Made by a program: the position numbers and the translations under genes. From Candidatus Hadersleviella danica (GTDB taxonomy: Bacteria > Chloroflexota > Anaerolineae > Promineifilales > Promineifilaceae), in NCBI GenBank assembly GCA_016711405.1, contig JADJSZ010000001.1, forward strand, positions 124,001-188,000: a DNA stretch of 64,000 nucleotides, read 5' to 3'. Positions 27,470 through 35,837 of this stretch are shown piece by piece; within the stretch, counting starts at the first letter, position 1, and the number at the start of each line of letters is the position of its first letter. The notes beneath the pieces were generated by a model. The model had not been told where the DNA came from. It was given only the letters and a program-made list of their open reading frames with translations, and made no database searches.

Positions 27470-28567
27470 TTAGCGGCGACGAAAGTATTGTTTGAGGGTG
27501 CGGCGTTGCCGCCACAAGGCGAGACGGCCGTGTTCGACCTCATCCCTGTGGCATAGGCTGATTTCATGGCCGGGCACGGCCGCTTCGAGGTTCGCTTCCA
27601 GCGGCCACATCTGCAAGCCAAACTGCGCCAACGGCCGCCGACACGGCTTGGTGGTCAGTACATAGGGGCGGCGCAAGTTGGCGGGTGATTTGGAGCCGTA
27701 CAAATCTAATTCGGGCGCGTACTCCGCCCAGCGGCCGGTTAGCGGCTGTAACCGACTGGGGAGCAACTCCTGAAAACTGTCATACACGGCGATGGCCTCA
27801 TCGAGGCCGCCCATGCGCCACGGCCGCGCAAAATGTTGCAGTGGAACCTGAAACCAGCGCGTCGGCTGGGCAAAATGGGTTCCCACATCCCCAAAATTGG
27901 TGGTGAAGGAGGTGCGCGGGAAGGTGTAGAACCGCTCCGTTTGCACCAAGTATTTCATTTTGATGGGGAACCAATCGGTGGGGGGGAAACGGCCGAACAA
28001 CTCATGCAAGCCATCGGTGGGGGAGACGGCCGTATCCCCCCGCGCCAGCCACGCCTCGAAAGCGGCCCATTGGGCGGCCGTGTAGAGTTGCCCTTGGAAC
28101 CACGCCACCTGCATGAAGAAGACATCGTTGGCATCGGGGTAGGGCACAAAGGGGTGGTGGGTGGTGCCGTGGAACCACAAGGCGTTGAGCGAACAGCCCG
28201 CAATGCGTTCGTCGGCTGAATAGGCGGCGCGGGCTTGCAGGGCGTAGTCGTAGAAGGCGCGGGAGACGACCAAATCGTCTTCGAGCAAGATAACTGCGCC
28301 GTGTTGCAGGGCGAGTCGGCCGCAGAAGAACACGTTGCCAATCAGCCCCACGTTGGTGGGGTGGTGGATGATTTCGTAGGGGCCGTGGGGCCAGTGGAAG
28401 CGGGCGGCGACTTCGCGCACGGCCGTGCCCCGCGCCCCGCCTGCGTCTATGGCCACGATGAGGGGGATGTTGGCGGCGGGGTATTCGGCCGCCGCCAGCG
28501 AAGCGAGCAAGCGGGCGAGTGCTTCGGGGCGGTTATAGGCGGGGATGGCGATGGGGGGATGGCTCAT
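27470..28567 (-). CDS. GT2-like glycosyltransferase
   Basis: 365 residues. It starts with PIAIPAYNRPEALARLLASLA, the GT-A nucleotide-sugar motif of family 2. AVILLEDDLVVSRAFYDYAL contains an EDD metal-binding triad, as in GnT-I-like enzymes. The remaining 200 residues have aromatic-rich WFHGTTHHPF and WFPIKMKYLV stretches, and the C-terminus is strongly basic (WRQRRTLKQYFRRR). There is no membrane helix, so it is cytosolic or peripheral. Donor and acceptor are unknown. It could act in envelope polysaccharide synthesis with the ligase at 30-33 kb. Confidence 0.75.
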   Translation of the reverse strand: MSHPPIAIPAYNRPEALARLLASLAAAEYPAANIPLIVAIDAGGARGTAVREVAARFHWPHGPYEIIHHPTNVGLIGNVFFCGRLALQHGAVILLEDDLVVSRAFYDYALQARAAYSADERIAGCSLNALWFHGTTHHPFVPYPDANDVFFMQVAWFQGQLYTAAQWAAFEAWLARGDTAVSPTDGLHELFGRFPPTDWFPIKMKYLVQTERFYTFPRTSFTTNFGDVGTHFAQPTRWFQVPLQHFARPWRMGGLDEAIAVYDSFQELLPSRLQPLTGRWAEYAPELDLYGSKSPANLRRPYVLTTKPCRRPLAQFGLQMWPLEANLEAAVPGHEISLCHRDEVEHGRLALWRQRRTLKQYFRRR

Positions 28568-28590
28568 TTGTTATTGATTACTGGTGCTTT

Positions 28591-28910
28591 GTCGTTGCTA
28601 GGAGATGATTTGTCGTTGCTAGGAGAGTGATTTGTCGTTGCTAGGAGGTGATTTGCCGTTGCTAGGAGGTGATTTGCCGTTGCTAGGAGGTGATTTGTCG
28701 TTGCTAGGAGGTGATTTGTCGTTGCTAGGAGGTGATTTGTCGTTGCTAGGAGGTGATTTGTCGTTGCTAGGAGGTGATTTGTCGTTGCTAGGAGGGGATT
28801 TGTTGTTGTGAGGGCTAGAGGTGATTTACCGTTGCTAGGATGTGATTTGTCGTTGCTAGGAGGTGATTTGTCGTTGCTAAGGGGTTTTTGCCGTTGCTAA
28901 AGGGGTGTTT
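28591..28910. repeat. Second 21-bp minisatellite, about 13 units, in a divergent spacer
   Basis: Units of 21 bp (consensus GTCGTTGCTAGGAGGTGATT plus T) repeat from 28591 to 28801 with one 22-bp unit. They continue as degenerate units to about 28910. The array lies between the divergent GT2 and lipoprotein genes, as array 1 does between its neighbours. Minus-strand open frames across it (ATTNHLL repeats) begin MANTPLATAKTP, but stops and indels interrupt them. No gene is called in the spacer 28568-29100. Confidence 0.9.
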
Positions 28911-29100
28911 GCCATTTTTGCGTGGTGCTGGGTCGTGGTGTGGCACCCCGTGGGCGAGCGGGCGGCTTTTTGGTTGTCCTTCACAAAGGGGACTGTATCG
29001 TTGTGATGGCATAGGCTGTAATTGGCTTGATTTGCTATGTAGGTTTGAGGGATGATTAGGCGCAAGCTCTGACTTTGAGTAGCACACGAAATTTGACAAT

Positions 29101-30275
29101 ATGACACCTGATAAATCCCTCAATCCAACGATAACTAAAAATCGCCTTAGGCGAGGCACCCTTCTTCTTTTCCTTATCACTATGACAATGTGGTTTGTAG
29201 CCTGTGCTATACCCCAACAAAATCATACCCCCATACCCCCAGCTACGTTAACAATAACGCCTTCCCTAACAGATAATCTACCGTTAACACCGACTTGCCT
29301 ACACAAGTATTACTACCGACCATCACCTCTATACCAGCAACGATTAATCCTCCCACAGCTACACCTAATCCCCCTACCGCTACACCTAACCCATTGGCGT
29401 TTATTGATGAATTGGATCAATGCAATCCCAATTCATCCCTATGGGAAGGGAGTACAGACCCTGTAGAACCTTGTGCTGGCTTTCAATTCTCGTCTGACCA
29501 ACGTTTTGTGGGTTTCTTTTACGGGTTTGATTATTGCGGCCGTCGCCTCCTTCTTTTTGATAGGCACACCGAGACGATTATTTACGACTCATTCGCCGAC
29601 CAGAGCAGTGGATTTTATGTGGAGTTTTTGACCAATGGCAACGTATTGATAAAAGCTGGCCACTGTGAAGGTGCAATATATTACCTAATCAATCCCTATA
29701 CGGGTGAACAAACACGATTGGGACGCGGTGTTGGGAGTGATAGTTTGGTGTGGAATGAAGAGCGAACGGCCTTTGCCTCCATAGTTACGACATATGCTCT
29801 TGGCAGTATGGTTTGGGGTTATAACATTGAAAAAGATTTTATCTTTTTACCAGAATCAACGTATTTTTGGGCGATTGAAGACCAACTAGTTTGGTCGCCT
29901 GATGGCTCCCATCTTTTGTACGAACATCGCCCACTTGGCTCTGGAATCCCTTATAGCTTTTCAGATGCGAATGCTATTATCAGGGTTAATGCGGATACGG
30001 GCGACAAACAAGTGTTGGTCAGTGAGCCAAACCATGACTACCATTTGTGTGCGGGGGTACCACGATTGTGTAGGCTATGGTTTGGTGATTGGATTCAAGT
30101 TCATCGCCTCCCTTTCTACCCCCAAGAGGTGCTTTATGAAGATGAAAGTTTTTACCGTTTGCCAGAGGTAATTTGTTTGCTAACAGGCCGACAATGTATG
30201 GATGCCAGCGAACCCTTGGCACTCAATTGGCAAACAGGGGAATTGCTTCCGTGGGATGAACGGCCGCGCAATTAA
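29101..30275 (+). CDS. Lipoprotein with Thr/Pro linker (one frameshift), AT-richer
   Basis: About 391 residues after repair near 29292, where one T is probably missing. The signal segment LLLFLITMTMWFVACA ends in a lipobox-like VAC. A repeated NPPTATPNPPTATPNP linker then leads to a beta-rich domain with DQRFVGFFYGFDYCGRRLLLFD, GNVLIKAGH, YYLINPYTGEQTRLG and LVWSPDGSHLLYEHRP, which resemble WD/TolB-like propeller blades. The base composition is less GC-rich, and the CGGCCG palindrome is scarce compared with neighbours, so it may be a more recent arrival. No function is assigned. Confidence 0.7.
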
Positions 30276-30297
30276 TCCTACTCAGCCTAACGGGCAA

Positions 30298-33200
30298 TTA
30301 CCTCTCCTCTGCCTCTCCTGCCCCCTCCGCACTCCCCACGGCCGCCGCCAAATAAAACGCAAACGCCAAATCCACCAAGAAAAAGCTGTGGTCCACCAGC
30401 CCGTGCAACAGCATATGCACCAATCCCCCCAGCAACCCCACCGCCAACGCATACTCCCCTCGCGCCACTAACCACTCACCACGAACCACTTTCCTCCCCA
30501 GTCCCCACACGGCCGACCCCACCAGCCACCCCCCACTGACCACCCCCAACAACCCCAACCGCGTGGCAAAATCCAAAAAGATATTGTGCGGGTGGTTCAG
30601 GTTCGGCTCCTGCCACGCGGCCGAGAGAATGTAACGGCCGCGATACGCATACAAAAAGTTATCCAGCCCCACCCCAAACCACGGATGCTCCCGCACCATG
30701 TTCAGGCTGGCCTGCCACAGTTGCAAGCGGAAAATCCCCGTCGCACTGCGCGGGTCTAGCCGCGTGGCCAGCGCAGGGATTTGCTGGCCGATGAGGAACA
30801 CGGCCGCTACCCCCCCCAACCCCGCCACCACCCACGGCCAAATCCGCCCCCCCCGCCGCCACTGCCACACCCCCAACACCAGCAACGTCGAGCCGGGCAC
30901 GCCCAACAGCAACGCCCCCTTGCTAAAACTGAGCAAGATGGCCAAACCAATGGGCACGGCCGCCGCCCCATACCACCACCTGCGCCGCCCATCCCCCAGC
31001 AGAAAGACGGCCGCCAACAACGGCCACACCCGCCCCAAAAACAGAGCCACATTGTTGGGCGAGCCGTAGATAGAGCGCAGGCGCATCACCCCCCCTTCCG
31101 CTTCAATCAAATTCGTGCCCGTCACATATTGCCCCAACCCAATCAGGGCGATGAGCAGGCCGCCCAGCACAAACGCATCCACAATGCGCCACGTCTCGGC
31201 CGCTGTCGGCCGCACCCCCCGCCAAATGAGATAAAACAAGGCTGGCTCGACAATCACCCGCCGCCACTCATTCGTGGCCACATCCAACCTCTCCGTGAAC
31301 AACAGCGACACGGTAGCGACAAGTACAAACGCGAGGACGGCCCAGTCCGTTCGTAGTAACGACTTGAGTCGTTCTGGAGCAGAGGGGCGGAGGGGCAGAG
31401 GAGCAGAGGAGAGATATGCGCCACCCCCCTTTGCGCCTTTGCGCCTTCGCGCCTTCGCGTTAAAACAAAATCTTCCAACCACCCAACCCCCCATCGAGCC
31501 AGCCACGCGGCCGTGGCCACCAACGCAAACACCTCAATCGGCGAAAAGCGGTACTGAAAAATCGGCTTGAGGACGGGTTGCACATAAAACGTCATGCTGA
31601 ACGCCATCAGAACCAGCCCCCAGCTCGGCCGCCAGTAGAGCATGGCCAACAGGGCGCACAGGGCGAGGAGCATCAGCCAAAACCACGGGGTCACATAAAA
31701 CAGCCCCGCGCTCAGGCCGATGAGCGCCAATTGGGGCACATCATCCAGCCGGCGGTAGATGCCGCCCAGTTGCGCCCCCCACGTGAACCAGCCCGCCAGT
31801 GCGAGCACGGCCGCCGCCACCACAACCAATCCCCCCTGCACCGTGGCCGAAACCCCCGCGAACCACTCCCCCCCACGGCCGAGCGGCCACGCCACCCGCT
31901 TGCCCAACCGCACCGCCACCCCCCCCAACAGAACGGCCAAAGCGATGAAACCCGCCTGCGCCCAGCCATACGGCCGTGGGTCGGGCCGATACCCCACGCT
32001 AAAACCGTGCAACGCCCACTGATCCCAGCCCCGCTCCGCCTCCAGCACCAGTATGTGCCAGCCGGGTTCCAAATTCGTGGCGATGGGTTCAAGGCGGATG
32101 AAATCCTCGGCGGGGTCAGCCGTGGTCAGCACGAGGGCGGCGCGGCCGTTGTCGAGCGGGAGCGCATTGGCAGGCTCGCCGTCCACCGTGGCATAAAACC
32201 GCCCCCGAAAATCGGCCCGGCGCACCCGCGCTCCGATTTCTGTGCCCCAAAAGCGGACAGTCACGCTGTCGGGCGGCTCTCCTTCGGCTACCTCGCTCAT
32301 ATCCGCCCCAAACTCGGCCGAAAACTCCCAGCCGCCCACAAAGGTTTGATGGGGGTCGGTGGGGCTGGCCAAATAATAGCCGGGCAGAGCGGCCGTCGGT
32401 GCGGCCGTCCCCTCTGCCAAACGCCCCACATGGGGATGGCTCACCAAATCGAAACCATGCTCGGCCGAGGTGGTGGGGGCGTGGGCTTGCCAGCCCTGCA
32501 CAAACAAAATGCCCGCCCACGGCCACTCTCGCTGGGCGCGGGTCAGGCCATCTAGCACAAATTGGAGCTGGTTGTCAGCCGTGGTTTGCCCCCATGCCGA
32601 AGGCGCACCCGCCCAGCCAGCGTGCAAGCTGTTCCAGCCCCAATTGCCCGCCCAAACGGCCGTTTGCCCATCCCCATACTGCTCTACCACCTCCCGCAAC
32701 AAAATCAGCCGGTTGAAATTCAGGACAGCGGGGTCTACCGTGCGGTCGAACGGGTCGCTGTCGAAGCCGTAGGGCTTGCCCGCCACGACATCGAACGCGT
32801 CTTGTGCGCCCGCTTCGTAGAGCTGTTGCAAATAGCGCCAGTCGGCCATGTTTTGCGGCCCCATCTCCACCGTGGGGGCGAGGGGCGCGGAGATGATCAC
32901 AGCCGTGCTGTCGGCCGTGCGGATGGCGGTGCTGGCGGCCGTCAGCAGGGCGGCGTAGTCGGCCGCGTTCACGGCTCGGCCGCCCCATTGGCTGGCCAAA
33001 TTGGGTTCGTCCCAGATGATGTAGTGGCTGATTTGACGGCCGTAGCGGGTGGCGAAGGCTCCCGCCCACGCCGCAAATTCGGCGGGTGGCGGCGGTGCGT
33101 ATTGGCTGGCGGGGTCGCCGTTGAGCAAGATGGTTAGCTGGAGGGTGGGGTGGTTGGCCACGGCCGCTAAAAGGTGGTCGCTCTCCGCCCAATCAAATGC

Positions 33201-33476
33201 GCCATCGCTGGGCCAGTAAAAACTCTGCTTGATGTGGCGCACGCCCAAGTTGGCTATTTGTTGCAGATTGGCTTCGAGTTCGGCGGAGGTGTATTGCTCT
33301 AAAGCAACGTTCAGGCCGAGTTGGGGTCGGCCGTGGGGGATAGGTTCTGGCAACCCCACTGGGATGCCACGGGTGAGGTAGGCGTATTGGGCGCGGGTGG
33401 CTCCGCTGGCTCCCAAGCTCAGCAGGGCGAGGATGCCGCACAGCAGGGCGGCGAGGCGGGTTTGGCGATTGGTCAT
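30298..33476 (-). CDS. O-antigen-ligase-like protein fused to a glycosidase-like domain (frameshifted)
   Basis: About 1,060 residues when two frames are joined near 31350. I use the ATG at 33476 because it is followed by a signal segment (LAALLCGILALLSLGASG). Residues 40-460 form a clan GH-A-like barrel with YIIWDEPNL at the acid/base position, but VWAGNWGW where active relatives have a nucleophile Glu. A beta domain follows, then about ten helices with the Wzy_C motif NHPHNIFLDFATRLGLLG. The product probably joins or polymerises surface glycans at the outer membrane face, with the barrel acting in glycan recognition (inference). A repeat block at 31349-31461 lies at the frame change. Confidence 0.75.
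31349..31461. repeat. Block of three repeat families inside the ligase gene
   Basis: From left to right: a GTAGTAACGACTTGAGTCGT element (also at 33486), GGAGGGGCAGAGGAGCAGAG purine units, and TTTGCGCC/TTCGCGCC octamers. The ligase reading frame changes within it, and the translated product is low-complexity. Confidence 0.7.
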
Positions 33477-33485
33477 GGGGGCTAA

Positions 33486-33513
33486 GTTCGTAGTAACGGC
33501 TTTAGCCGTCCTT
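33486..33513. repeat. Dispersed GTAGTAACGGCTTTAGCCGT element
   Basis: A short element with an internal ACGGCTTTAGCCGT hairpin. A second copy sits inside the ligase gene at 31349-31375. Confidence 0.65.
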
Positions 33514-33612
33514 GTTTGGCTAGTGGGGCAATTGTAACGGTTTAAGGGGCGGTTGGGGAGAGAGTTTAGGAACCACACAAGAAGTCATTTCCAAATTCAT
33601 TATACTTGGGTA

Positions 33613-33652
33613 TTGACATTACTATATGTCGCACAGTATAATGCGACGCATG
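33613..33652 (+). promoter_or_regulatory. Promoter of the PadR operon, probably leaderless
   Basis: TTGACA (33613-33618) and TATAAT (33637-33642) are consensus boxes 18 bp apart. Transcription would begin near 33649, right at the ATG at 33650. GTCGC (33628-33632) and GCGAC (33644-33648) form an inverted repeat flanking the -10 box, a likely site for PadR autorepression. Confidence 0.75.
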
Positions 33653-34024
33653 ATACCCAATCACGAAAAAGAAGAGCAGTACGACAAACTGTTGCTTGAA
33701 CTGCGCCGGGGAACCCTCATGCTGGCCATCCTGAGCCAGATGAAAGAGGAACAATACGGCTACTCGCTCAAGCAATCGTTGGCGGATACAGGGTTGGACA
33801 TTAACGAAGGAACCCTGTACCCACTCTTGCGCCGGCTGGAAACCCAAGGGCTATTGGAAAGCGATTGGCAGGTGGTGGATGACACACGGCCGCGCCGCTA
33901 CTACAAAATCAGCCCGTATGGGGAAACGGTATTGGCCAATTTGACACAAGAATGGCAGTCGTTGGTGCAAGTGATGGCTCGATTATTAGGCCATCAACCA
34001 GCTAAAGAGGATGAAATACAATGA
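33650..34024 (+). CDS. PadR family transcriptional regulator
   Basis: About 124 residues. It is a winged-helix repressor with the PadR signature LRRGTLMLAILSQMKEEQYGYSLKQSL, then EGTLYPLLRRLETQGLLESDW and RPRRYYKISPYGETVL. Earlier in-frame ATGs at 33626 and 33641 lie in the promoter, so I start at 33650, probably on a leaderless transcript. The stop overlaps the next ATG (ATGA). PadR/HAAS operons typically respond to antibiotics or envelope stress. The ligand here is unknown. Confidence 0.88.
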   Translation: MIPNHEKEEQYDKLLLELRRGTLMLAILSQMKEEQYGYSLKQSLADTGLDINEGTLYPLLRRLETQGLLESDWQVVDDTRPRRYYKISPYGETVLANLTQEWQSLVQVMARLLGHQPAKEDEIQ

Positions 34025-35007
34025 ATGGCAATGAAATGTTAGACCGTTATATCCACGAGGTGGGGCGCAATTTGCCCAGCCTTGTGCGCGAAGATATTCA
34101 GTTGGAGTTGCGCTCGTTGGTGCAAGATGCGGTGGAGGAGCAAGCGGCCGACCCCGCCCAGCCGAGTGCCAAGGTGGTGGCGGCCGTGTTGCAAGAGTTT
34201 GGCTCGCCCCAGCAAATTGCGGCCAAATACCACCCCGACCAAGGCTTAATTGGGCCCAATTTGTACCCTGCCTATAAATTGTGGTTGACCATCGCCTTGG
34301 CCATTATGGCGGGGGCGCATTTGGTGGGGTTGTTAGCGGCTATTTTGCAGGGTGAGGCGGCCTCTTTTGGGTCAACCATTGCCAACACCCTCTCCTCTTT
34401 TTGGGATTCGGCTATTGCCTATGTGGGCGTGCTGACCCTCATTTTTGCAGGTTTGGGGCGTATGGGCATAGACAAAATCCCGTGGCTCAACACTGACCCA
34501 CCTGCCACGTGGGATCCTTATCAATTGCCCGCTGTGGATGACCCCAACCGCATTAGCCGAGGGGAGATGATAACGGGCATTGTGTTTGCGGCCGTTTTTG
34601 TCATGGTGGCCAATTTTTCCTACGAGGCGTTGGGGTTTGTGGATGTGACGAATGCGGAACGGCCGATTGTGCCCTTTTTTACGCCCGAATTTGCCCGCTT
34701 TGTGCCGTGGCTCACCGCTTTGTGGGTGGTAGACACCTTGCTCAAAGTGTTTGTGATGGCTCAGGGGCGTTGGAATCGGCTGACCCAAACAGGCAATATC
34801 ATTATTTCAACCCTGTTCTTGATTGTCCTGTTCAACATCTACACCACCCAATCAGTGTATACCGAACTGATGGCCACACGGGTGGCGCAGGGCATTATTG
34901 GGTTGGTCATGTTGGTGACGTTGTGGGAGATAGGGACGCATGTATATGGGCTGGTGGCAGGACGGCCGTTTAAGTTCAGCACCTTCTTCCGCACCCGCCT
35001 TGCCTAA
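34021..35007 (+). CDS. HAAS-type membrane protein co-transcribed with PadR
   Basis: 328 residues. The N-terminal 80 residues (MLDRYIHEVGRNLP..VREDIQLELRSLVQD and VLQEFGSPQQIAAKYHP) match the HAAS helical signalling domain that accompanies PadR regulators. Six to seven membrane helices follow. The overlapping ATGA with PadR indicates translational coupling. HAAS proteins are thought to sense or carry a membrane signal to PadR; that is family-level knowledge. The strong bidirectional terminator at 35062 follows. Confidence 0.8.
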   Translation: MNGNEMLDRYIHEVGRNLPSLVREDIQLELRSLVQDAVEEQAADPAQPSAKVVAAVLQEFGSPQQIAAKYHPDQGLIGPNLYPAYKLWLTIALAIMAGAHLVGLLAAILQGEAASFGSTIANTLSSFWDSAIAYVGVLTLIFAGLGRMGIDKIPWLNTDPPATWDPYQLPAVDDPNRISRGEMITGIVFAAVFVMVANFSYEALGFVDVTNAERPIVPFFTPEFARFVPWLTALWVVDTLLKVFVMAQGRWNRLTQTGNIIISTLFLIVLFNIYTTQSVYTELMATRVAQGIIGLVMLVTLWEIGTHVYGLVAGRPFKFSTFFRTRLA

Positions 35008-35061
35008 GGCTGGCTCATCCCAATCAGGTGCGACGCACTTTAAGTGCGTGACCAATAAGGC

Positions 35062-35101
35062 AAAAAAAACGAGCAGATTGTGCAATCTGCTCGTTTTTTT
35101 T
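35062..35101. terminator. Bidirectional terminator between HAAS and clpP genes
   Basis: A perfect stem CGAGCAGATTG with loop TG/CA is flanked by eight A on one side and eight T on the other. It serves both the plus-strand HAAS operon and minus-strand clpP. Confidence 0.92.
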
Positions 35102-35122
35102 GCGTCAATTTTTTTTGTGGTT

Positions 35123-35725
35123 CTAAACAGACCCGTTGCCAACCAAAACTTGGTCTACCAATCCATAGGCTTTGGCTTCATTGGGATCCATATACATGTC
35201 CCTGTCTAAATCTTCTTCGATTTTAGCCAAGGGTTGCTTGGTGTGTTTGCTCAAAATGTCGTTGATGGACGACCGCAAGCGCAAAATCTCACGCGCCTGA
35301 ATCTGAATATCGGTCGCTTGCCCCTGCGCCCCACCAAGAGGTTGGTGCATGTGGATGGTGGCGTTGGGCAGGGCAAAGCGCATTCCCGGCTCGCCAGCGG
35401 CCAATAACACCGTGCCAAAACTGGCTGTGAAACCAACGGCCACCGTCGAAACAGGGCACTCGATTTGTTGCATGGTGTCGTAAATGGCCATGCCCGCATA
35501 CACCTGCCCACCGGGGGAGTTGATGTAGAGCCGAATCGGTTTGGTCGGGTCTTCCCGCGCCAAAAAGAGCAGTTGGGCAATCGTCAGGTTGGCGATTTGG
35601 TCATTGATGGGCGTACCCAAGATGATGATGCGCTCTTTGAGCAAGAGCGAGAAAATATCCATTGCCCGTTCGCCCCGTGGACTGTTTTCGATGACCATTG
35701 GGACGAGTGAAGTTGGGATAATCAT
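35123..35725 (-). CDS. clpP: ATP-dependent Clp protease proteolytic subunit
   Basis: 200 residues. The catalytic Ser lies in FTASFGTVLLAAGE (usually AASMG), the His in NATIHMHQPLGGAQGQATDI, and the Asp in DRDMYMDPNEAKAYGLVD. INSPGGQVYAGMAIYDTM and the handle helix are normal. It forms the tetradecameric protease chamber that works with ClpX or ClpA/C. AGGAG lies upstream of the ATG. It sits directly downstream of tig, a widely conserved order. The TASFG variant around the serine is unusual but keeps the nucleophile. Confidence 0.95.
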   Translation of the reverse strand: MIIPTSLVPMVIENSPRGERAMDIFSLLLKERIIILGTPINDQIANLTIAQLLFLAREDPTKPIRLYINSPGGQVYAGMAIYDTMQQIECPVSTVAVGFTASFGTVLLAAGEPGMRFALPNATIHMHQPLGGAQGQATDIQIQAREILRLRSSINDILSKHTKQPLAKIEEDLDRDMYMDPNEAKAYGLVDQVLVGNGSV

Positions 35726-35747
35726 AAAGCGTCTCCTGAAAAATAAC

Positions 35748-35774
35748 CCTTCAAGGTTATCAAGACCTTGAAGG
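35748..35774. repeat. Palindrome CCTTCAAGGT between tig and clpP
   Basis: 10-bp perfect arms with a 7-base loop, located 64 bp past the tig stop. It may attenuate readthrough into clpP. It resembles the palindromes at 998 and 49301. Confidence 0.65.
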
Positions 35775-35837
35775 TTTTGTATAGTTTGCCTTACTCTACC
35801 GCCAGCCTGTAAATGTTGCGTTATTCTAGCGCAATGC

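Noticed and set aside
28591..28910. Possible CRISPR array
   Set aside because: The units are head-to-tail copies with no unique spacers and no cas genes nearby. It is a minisatellite.
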